From positions 1 to 64,000 of the forward strand of contig DIWP01000025.1 of the NCBI GenBank assembly GCA_002423545.1: a stretch of DNA of 64,000 bases. The letters are read 5' to 3'. Positions 59,321-64,000 of the stretch are shown one piece after another. Origin of the DNA: Thermoleophilia bacterium UBA6103. Lineage in GTDB: Bacteria; Actinomycetota; Thermoleophilia; UBA2241. Numbering within the stretch: the stretch's first letter is position 1; every line of letters starts with the position of its first letter. Position numbers and translations under genes: made by a program. Below the pieces are notes generated by a model that saw nothing but the letters and a program-made list of their open reading frames with translations, searched no databases and was not told the origin of the DNA.

Positions 59321-59743
59321 TCAGAGGCGTTGCCAGCGGAGATCCGGGAAGCGGCCGAAGCCCGCATCGCCGCTCACCAGCACGGCGCCCGTCTCGATCG
59401 CCAGAGCGGCGAGGTACGCGTCGGGCAGCAGATCACCGCGGGCGTCGGCCGACCGGCACAGCCGCTCGAACATCCGCAGGTGGTCACGGCCGGGGTTCAG
59501 CAGCACGGCGTTGGGGTGGCCCACCAGAGAGTGGACGAACCCGAACGCCTCCTCGTGCGTGTCGGGCGGGCGGAAGGCGCGCGGGTGGGTCAGGATGCGG
59601 ACCAAACCGATGAGGACCGGCGCGCACAGGCCAAAGGCCTCGTCGCCGGCGTACACCGAGCGCAGCCAGGCGCTGCATGTGGCGTGGGCGGGGCTGTCGG
59701 CGCGATGAGCGCTGATGAGCACGTTCAGGTCGGGCAGCAACAC
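59321..59743 (-). CDS. vapC: PIN-domain toxin (TA_VapC-type)
   Basis: A 140-residue PIN protein. LLPDLNVLISAHRADSPAH has the first Asp; PVLIGLVRILTHPRAF is a hallmark of this subgroup; LLPDAYLAALAIETGAVLVSGDAGFGRF holds the last acidic residues. It starts 31 bp after its antitoxin gene. Toxin activity on RNA is inferred from the family. Confidence 0.9.
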   Translation of the reverse strand: MLLPDLNVLISAHRADSPAHATCSAWLRSVYAGDEAFGLCAPVLIGLVRILTHPRAFRPPDTHEEAFGFVHSLVGHPNAVLLNPGRDHLRMFERLCRSADARGDLLPDAYLAALAIETGAVLVSGDAGFGRFPDLRWQRL

Positions 59744-59774
59744 GGGACGCTCACGGCAAGGTCAACGGGTGGTC

Positions 59775-60017
59775 TCACGAGACCTCGTCGAGGAGCCGCA
59801 GCACCGCGGCGTTGCTCGACAGATCGAGACCCGGCGTAGGCCCGCTCCCATCCACCACAGGGAAGTCGACCGGCTTGGTCTCCTGCGTGTCGCGCTGCCG
59901 CGCCAGGTGTTCCCGCAGCGCGGACTCGATGAGCGAGCTCAGCGTCTTGTGCGTCTCGGCGGCCTGACGTTTGAACGCCGCCAGGACCTCGGCGTCGATG
60001 GTGAGCGTGGTACGCAT
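59775..60017 (-). CDS. vapB: Ribbon-helix-helix antitoxin of the PIN module
   Basis: An 80-residue antitoxin from ATG 60017, GGAG ten bases upstream. RTTLTIDAEVLAAFKRQAAETHKTLSSLIESAL is the DNA-binding part and the rest (GPTPGLDLSSNAAVLRLLDEV) is the toxin-binding tail typical of VapB of this subgroup. Confidence 0.88.
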   Translation of the reverse strand: MRTTLTIDAEVLAAFKRQAAETHKTLSSLIESALREHLARQRDTQETKPVDFPVVDGSGPTPGLDLSSNAAVLRLLDEVS

Positions 60018-60177
60018 GATGCGCTCCATGCCGCCAGTATGGACCACGTGCATCGTAGCATCAAAGCATCAACGGGATGACGTTGGTCTGATTCACGGGT
60101 TGACGAGAAGCCCGAACAGCGTGTCTGTCACGGCGCCGCGACGACAGTTCCACCGCCGGCGACAACGCGACGTGTGA

Positions 60178-60217
60178 AGCGTGCTGATCGGGGACTTGCC
60201 TGGCCGATCAGCACGCT
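60178..60217 (-). terminator. Hairpin terminator after the AbrB-PIN operon
   Basis: A perfect 14-bp stem: AGCGTGCTGATCGG (60,178-60,191) with CCGATCAGCACGCT (60,204-60,217), loop 12 bases. It lies 34 bp after the stop of the PIN gene on -. No T-run follows, so termination would need a factor or act by blocking 3' decay. Confidence 0.65.
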
Positions 60218-60251
60218 CATCGGGAAGGCGCTACTCTCGCGATGACCGCCC

Positions 60252-60641
60252 TCACAGGGCTTCCAGCGGCAGGACGTGGGCCAGACGCTCGAAGTCGGGG
60301 TCCTTGTGGACGAGCGTCGCCCCGCAGCGAAGGGCGAAGGCGGCGATCATCGCGTCGCCGAGCGAGAGACGATGTGCCGTCTTGAGCCGAGCCGACGCGA
60401 GGACGGCAGCCTGGTCCATGCCCCACTCGATGATCACGTCGAGCTGCTTGAGCATCGCCAGCCGTGCGTCGGCCTCGGCCTCGCCGTGTGCGCGAAGCGT
60501 GACGTAGTAGAACTCGAGGAGGACCGGCCACGGGATGATCGTGGTCGGGATCCGCAGGGCCTCCTCGACCCGGTCCGCACCCTGCTCGTCCTCAACGAAG
60601 GCAAGAAGCGCCGACGTGTCCAGCAGAAGTGGCTGCCTCAT
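60252..60641 (-). CDS. vapC: PIN-domain ribonuclease toxin (VapC)
   Basis: A 129-residue PIN toxin. LLLDTSALLAFVEDE has the first Asp; WPVLLEFYYVTLRAHGEA the Glu; HRLSLGDAMIAAFALRCGATLVHKDPDF the last two. It overlaps the AbrB antitoxin stop by 4 bp (ATGA). The hairpin downstream marks the end of the operon. Confidence 0.92.
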   Translation of the reverse strand: MRQPLLLDTSALLAFVEDEQGADRVEEALRIPTTIIPWPVLLEFYYVTLRAHGEAEADARLAMLKQLDVIIEWGMDQAAVLASARLKTAHRLSLGDAMIAAFALRCGATLVHKDPDFERLAHVLPLEAL

Positions 60642-60871
60642 GAGCCCTCACGCTCGCGATCGGCGCGGCGCTCGGCCAGCAGCTTCTGTCTCACGCCGGA
60701 TCCCTTGGCGCGACCACGCAGCGCGCGCAGAGGATCGTCCGGGACCGGCACCACGCGGATGGTCTCGCCGTCGTCGAGCCACACCAGTCGCGATCCTCCC
60801 GTGATGTTGTGGCGTCTGCGGATGGCCGCCGGGATCACCGTCTGCCCACGCTTGGTCACTGCGGTCTCCAT
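60638..60871 (-). CDS. vapB: AbrB/MazE-type antitoxin
   Basis: A 77-residue antitoxin from ATG 60871. ETAVTKRGQTVIPAAIRRRHNI and GSRLVWLDDGETIRVVPVP form the AbrB fold. The C-terminal half (ALRGRAKGSGVRQKLLAERRADRE) is highly basic, unusual for a toxin-binding tail. GAGG lies upstream. Confidence 0.9.
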   Translation of the reverse strand: METAVTKRGQTVIPAAIRRRHNITGGSRLVWLDDGETIRVVPVPDDPLRALRGRAKGSGVRQKLLAERRADREREGS

Positions 60872-61170
60872 CTCTCCACCTCGTATGGGCGAGTCACTGC
60901 ATGTCACTTCTTACCCGATACAAGGCATTCTCGCAGAACACATGTCGTCGGCCAATGGTGACATGCATGTTGCAGCTGATCACGTCTTCACGATGTGGAC
61001 AAGGATGACAAGGGCCTTCCGAGGGTGACGTTGCGGCGTGACGTTGCTGCGTGACGTCCCAGCAGCCGGTCAGCGTGTCTCTCACACCCGCGTCCGGCGA
61101 TCCGGACCTCCCCGGAGCGAGCTCGAGGGGCCTCGCCTTGCCTCGCACCTCCCTGGTTTGATGCAGGCGG

Positions 61171-62085
61171 CTACTCGTGCCTGGATCCGGCCATCCTCGC
61201 CAGGAGATCCGGCAGGTCCATCGAGAGGCCGGCGGCCAGCTTCCTCAGCGTGTCCAGGCGTGGGTCGCGATGTCCATTCTCGATGCGGCTGAGCGTCTCC
61301 TGGGAGATGCCGGTGAGAGCCTGCACCTGCTCCTGGCTGAGGCCGCGCTCATCCCTGGCCTCTCTGATCCGCGCCCCGGTAGCGGCGCGCTCGGTGTGGT
61401 CGCGCCGGTCCATGGCCGTGCCGAAGGCGGGATCAACCGCGGTCCGCAGGACCTCGGCGTCGATGTCGGCATGGCGGCCGTCCGCATCGGCGAGCACCAC
61501 GGCCTCCCCGTGCTCGCGCACGGATGCGGATGTCGGGGTGAGATCCAGGCGCACCGCAAACGGCAGCGTCGACCACCTGACGGCTCGCTGCAGTCCGTCG
61601 CCGAACTCCAGCCACAGTGTCTCGTCCAGTGCCGAGAACCGCGCCTCACGGACACGGTCGGGCTGCATGCTCTCGATCACCGCCAGGCAATGCCTGCGCA
61701 CGGCATCGGCGATCTCGCCGGGTGCCGTCTGCTGTTCCACCTGGACCAGCGAGAACTTCTCGTGGTTCAAGCGCAACGCGATCGCGGGCTCAGCGAGGAG
61801 CTCTCGGTCCCGCCGGGTCCTCGCCACGAACACGACGGAGAGCGATGGCGGTCCGCCGGCCAGGCAGGTGAACCTTTCATCTGAAGCCACCCTGGTGAGA
61901 TCGGCGATCAGGAGAGTGCGTGCAGACGGATACTGCCGGCAGTCACGGAGCAGTGCGCCCCACAGGTCCTCCCGCCGTCGCAGCCGCAAGGTAGCGAGCG
62001 CGCTTTCCACCCGACGGCGCAGCGTGGACGATGCGATCAGCGTCGCATCGTAGTCGATGTCCGAGCGTTCGCTGGCGGTCTGCAT
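61171..62085 (-). CDS. XRE-family regulator with N-terminal unknown and DUF2442-like domains
   Basis: A 304-residue protein from ATG 62085, two bases after the DUF4160 stop. The first ~150 residues are an unrecognised domain (ALLRDCRQYPSARTLLIADLTRVASDERF and VFVARTRRDRELLAEP). Residues ~155-225 (LDETLWLEFGDGLQRAVRWSTLPFAVRLDLTP) resemble DUF2442, which commonly partners DUF4160. The C-terminus (235-300) is a helix-turn-helix (IREARDERGLSQEQVQALTGISQETLSRIENGHRDP). The pair looks like a toxin-antitoxin-style module in which the DUF2442 protein also represses the operon. Which member is toxic is unknown. Confidence 0.78.
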   Translation of the reverse strand: MQTASERSDIDYDATLIASSTLRRRVESALATLRLRRREDLWGALLRDCRQYPSARTLLIADLTRVASDERFTCLAGGPPSLSVVFVARTRRDRELLAEPAIALRLNHEKFSLVQVEQQTAPGEIADAVRRHCLAVIESMQPDRVREARFSALDETLWLEFGDGLQRAVRWSTLPFAVRLDLTPTSASVREHGEAVVLADADGRHADIDAEVLRTAVDPAFGTAMDRRDHTERAATGARIREARDERGLSQEQVQALTGISQETLSRIENGHRDPRLDTLRKLAAGLSMDLPDLLARMAGSRHE

Positions 62086-62087
62086 TC

Positions 62088-62336
62088 TCACTCGCTCCGA
62101 TCGGTGCTCACGACGTTCTCCCACGCATGAAGCATTTCTTCCTGTCGTTCCTTCAGCACTCGACGCACCGGCGCCGGCAGCGACAGTCCCTCGGGCTTCG
62201 TCACCGTCAGCGTCAAGAGGTTGACGATCGCCTGGCCGCCCTGCGGCAGGCCGGTCACGTGACAGTGTGGTGGCCCATGATCTACGTCGTGGATGCGAAT
62301 CGTGACGGATCCACACTTCGCGTGGAAGACCGTCAT
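62088..62336 (-). CDS. DUF4160 protein
   Basis: An 82-residue DUF4160 protein. TIRIHDVDHGPPHCHV is the family mark (two His). The middle has LPQGGQAIVNLLTLTVTKPEGLSLP and the end is helical (APVRRVLKERQEEMLHAWENV). Such genes usually precede a DUF2442 gene. It is translationally close to the XRE fusion, so the proteins are probably made together. Confidence 0.87.
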   Translation of the reverse strand: MTVFHAKCGSVTIRIHDVDHGPPHCHVTGLPQGGQAIVNLLTLTVTKPEGLSLPAPVRRVLKERQEEMLHAWENVVSTDRSE

Positions 62337-62613
62337 GGCATCACCATCGTAGATGCCAAGCCTGATACGTCATATGACGTTAGCATCATGTCCTCATGAA
62401 GTCAAAGCGAATCCTGGTACGTGTGGGACTGGAGCATCCCCGGCCACGCAGTGTGCAGTGATCTCAGCACAACCTGTACTGTTTCGCCAGAGCGCATGAG
62501 CACCAAGACGGTGACGTTCCGCCCCTGCTGACGTTGACGATTCGCGGATCCGCCGCGACCGCGAGCCACCAGGTCATGAGCAGCGCTCTTCTGGTGTCCG
62601 AGAGGTCCCGAGG

Positions 62614-62686
62614 GGGCATCGGTGTGCACGACGCTCAGGGATCCGTGGCCAACCGCGACCCCCTCAGTTGGCCACGCATCGCAGAG
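62614..62686. repeat. Palindromic repeat family B, copy 1
   Basis: Flank GGGCATCGGTGTGCACGACG, then left arm CTCAGGGATCCGTGGCCAAC and right arm GTTGGCCACGCATCGCAGAG, paired at 17 of 20, loop 13 bases. The inner nine pairs are perfect. Confidence 0.85.
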
Positions 62687-62733
62687 CTGCCGGCACAGGG
62701 ATGTCCCGGAGGGCACGCGGGGCGCCGGGCGCC

Positions 62734-62805
62734 GGGCATCGGTGTGCACGACGCTCTGGGATCTGTGGCCAACAACCGGCCGCGAGTTGGCCACACTTCG
62801 CAGAG
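62734..62805. repeat. Palindromic repeat family B, copy 2
   Basis: Same flank as copy 1. Left arm CTCTGGGATCTGTGGCCAAC and right arm GTTGGCCACACTTCGCAGAG, paired at 17 of 20; loop 12 bases and unrelated to copy 1. Confidence 0.85.
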
Positions 62806-62873
62806 CGGCGGACAGGCGGGCACACGCCTGCCGATGGCGTACACTGAAGGCTGCAACGGCCGGAGGTCGCACA

Positions 62874-63185
62874 GTGGATCCCGTCCTCGCTCCGCCGATG
62901 GAGAAGCTGCCGGAGGCGATCGATCGTCTCGTGGAGCACTTCGATTCCCTCCGCATCGTGCTCTTCGGGTCGCATGCCCGCAACGAGGCGCGGCCGGACA
63001 GCGACGTCGACCTGCTCGTCGTCGTGCCCCACCTGGGAGACAAGAGGGAGACGGCCATCCGCATGCGGGCCGCGCTGAGAGGCCTGCGCGCCGCCATCGA
63101 TGTGGTCCCCACAGACCCCGAAGAGATCGCGCGCCGCGGGCATCTGCCAGGGGATGTGCTCAGATCGGCGCTGGCAGAAGGATGA
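62874..63185 (+). CDS. MNT-domain nucleotidyltransferase, partner missing
   Basis: A 103-residue MntA-type protein from GTG 62874, GGAGG seven bases upstream. IVLFGSHARNEARPDSDVDLLVVV is the GSX10DXD motif; ALRGLRAAIDVVPTDPEEIARR is the rest of the family pattern. The stop overlaps an ATG (ATGA), as for MNT/HEPN operons, but that frame stops after four codons. A second frame at 63,193 yields only 29 codons. So the HEPN partner is missing, as for two other MNT genes here. Confidence 0.85.
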   Translation: MDPVLAPPMEKLPEAIDRLVEHFDSLRIVLFGSHARNEARPDSDVDLLVVVPHLGDKRETAIRMRAALRGLRAAIDVVPTDPEEIARRGHLPGDVLRSALAEG

Positions 63186-63192
63186 ACGGTCT

Positions 63193-63282
63193 ATGAGCGC
63201 AGCAGCTGAGGGCCCGGCCGCAGAGGCGGCTCACCGGCTGCGCGGTGCGCTATCGATCAGGAATCTCAGGAGGCTGCCCTGA
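63193..63282 (+). pseudogene. 29-codon stub where a HEPN partner is expected
   Basis: ATG 63193 reads SAAAEGPAAEAAHRLRGAL and ends in SIRNLRRLP before TGA. This could be the start of a HEPN protein cut by a deletion joining it to the DUF433 gene end, which overlaps it on the other strand. Confidence 0.35.
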
Positions 63283-63496
63283 TCGGGAGCTCTCTTTCCC
63301 GCACGCTTTCTGCCGCGTAGCGCAGCGCCTGTTCGATGTCTTCCTGTACCAAGTCCGGCAGAGCCGCGAGGATCTCGTCAGCGGTCATCCCATCGGCGAC
63401 CATGTCCACGACGGTGGCAACCGGGATTCTAAGACCCCGTATGCAAGGAAGACCGCCCATCACTCCAGGATCGGTCGCTATGCGATCAAACCTCAT
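63266..63496 (-). CDS. DUF433 antitoxin-like protein
   Basis: A 76-residue DUF433 protein. RIATDPGVMGGLPCIRGLRIPVATVVDMVADGMTADEILAALPDL is the complete family core (winged helix-turn-helix). These normally precede a DUF5615 PIN-like toxin gene; here the space directly downstream is used by the end of the HEPN stub, so the toxin is missing. Confidence 0.88.
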   Translation of the reverse strand: MRFDRIATDPGVMGGLPCIRGLRIPVATVVDMVADGMTADEILAALPDLVQEDIEQALRYAAESVRERELPIRAAS

Positions 63497-63622
63497 GTGG
63501 CTCGACCTTTCGACAAGTTGGCCGGGTTGCCACCTTCTATCTTCCTGCGTCCTCGCTCTGTGGCAACCGCAACCCGCTGAGCGCAGGGTGCTGTCAGGCG
63601 CCGCGCCTGTGCTGCTCGATCT

Positions 63623-63832
63623 TCACGCGCTCATCTTCGATGGCAGCCGGCGGTAGGAGAACGTGTCGCCGTCGGTGTTCTTCTGAGCGTGCTCGACCGT
63701 GAGGCTCACGACGTGGCCGGCCGCGTCAACGTCGACGTACAGGTCCTCGCCGAGCTCGCGTGTCTCCACGGGGGGGCCGTCGCTCAACTCGATGAATGTG
63801 GTATCTGTGTCGGCGAAGTAGGTGACCCGCAC
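63623..63832 (-). CDS. DUF2283 protein
   Basis: A 69-residue DUF2283 protein from GTG 63832. RVTYFADTDTTFIELSDGP and LGEDLYVDVDAAGHVVSLTVEHA show the family's beta-rich core. Function unknown; such small proteins commonly occur beside toxin-antitoxin genes. It follows a broken HicA-like frame on the same strand. Confidence 0.85.
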   Translation of the reverse strand: MRVTYFADTDTTFIELSDGPPVETRELGEDLYVDVDAAGHVVSLTVEHAQKNTDGDTFSYRRLPSKMSA

Positions 63833-63874
63833 TGCCCACTCCTCGAAGTCCCGGTCGAAGAAGGCGTTGTGCGC

Positions 63875-63982
63875 TCAGGCCTGCGTCTCGTCGTCGCCGG
63901 GTCGAGGGATGCCCAGCGCGCCTTCCCTCTTCAGGACACAGCCATGTCGCCGCAGGTGCCGCAACAGGCTGCTTCGCTTCAT
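63875..63982 (-). pseudogene. HicA-like toxin gene with internal deletion
   Basis: From ATG 63982 the 35-residue frame reads KRSSLLRHLRRHGCVLKREG, the usual HicA N-terminus. It then goes straight to ALGIPRPGDDETQA, which resembles the end of HicA (normally DLGIP after ARKICR). About 30 residues that include the catalytic His are missing, with the frame kept. The toxin should be inactive. No hicB is visible downstream; a DUF2283 gene follows. Confidence 0.65.
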
Positions 63983-64000
63983 GCAGCTCGGACGTCGACG

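Larger units (their letters stand above)
62337..62873. other. Gap with two family-B repeats
   Basis: 537 bp without a gene. Repeats B1 (62,614-62,686) and B2 (62,734-62,805) lie in it, 120 bp apart. No further structure was recognised. Confidence 0.65.

Overview
The window is 64 kb of very GC-rich DNA with actinobacterial gene content. RNase Y, an LL-diaminopimelate aminotransferase, an RsiG-like anti-sigma factor, a GarA-like FHA protein next to an FtsR-like MerR regulator, and Roadblock/MglA GTPase genes together suggest a deep-branching member of Actinomycetota, near Thermoleophilia, Rubrobacteria or Coriobacteriia rather than Streptomyces-type lineages. That placement is inference; the window has no rRNA gene.

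Layout. 1-9.9 kb is a housekeeping operon read on +: rny (5' end missing), miaB, a MEMO-like gene, an AMMECR1-like gene, miaA, dapF, dapL, hflX and dut, then a PH-domain membrane protein (-) and a Nudix hydrolase. At 10,081-10,108 there is a good candidate dif site. Most genes to its left are on + and most to its right on -, as expected where replication forks meet. 10.2-19.5 kb holds apt, ftsR-like/garA-like/rsiG-like (-), Roadblock/MglA (+), vanW, a mannose-1-phosphate guanylyltransferase/phosphomannomutase fusion and a CDP-alcohol phosphatidyltransferase. A tRNA-Pro(GGG) at 19.6 kb is followed by a decayed HXXEE gene, a REC-PAS-PAS-GAF-PAS-HD-GYP protein, a SpoIID-like protein, an XRE regulator, a five-PASTA lipoprotein, proS and a Wzc-like tyrosine kinase.

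34-46 kb is the most interesting region. It looks like a ribosomally synthesised peptide (RiPP) locus with four short precursor genes. They share a leader motif (W-x-x-P-x-[IL]-x-V-L ... V-L-x-x-C-K), a four-cysteine core pattern and a C-terminal Ser or Thr. Around them lie three radical SAM/SPASM proteins (one fused to an HPr-kinase-like domain), a PqqD-type recognition protein, a signal-peptidase-like/GNAT fusion, a nucleotidyltransferase of the kind seen in lasso-peptide clusters, and an ABC exporter. I infer a multi-product pathway in which radical chemistry on the cysteine cores is combined with phosphorylation of the peptide C-terminus.

46-64 kb mixes toxin-antitoxin modules with polysaccharide genes. 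There are seven PIN-toxin modules, a DUF4160/XRE pair, DUF433 and DUF2283 genes, a HicA remnant and a lone MNT nucleotidyltransferase. The sugar genes are a hexapeptide acetyltransferase, a Gfo/Idh oxidoreductase, a frameshifted WcaJ-type transferase, a DegT aminotransferase, an amidohydrolase and a GNAT-like protein. Intergenic spaces here carry a family of about 60-70 bp imperfect palindromes in two stem variants that keep their pairing, plus GC-rich minisatellites. Similar tandem repeats lie inside several conserved enzymes. Four MNT antitoxin genes occur in the window and none has an intact HEPN partner.
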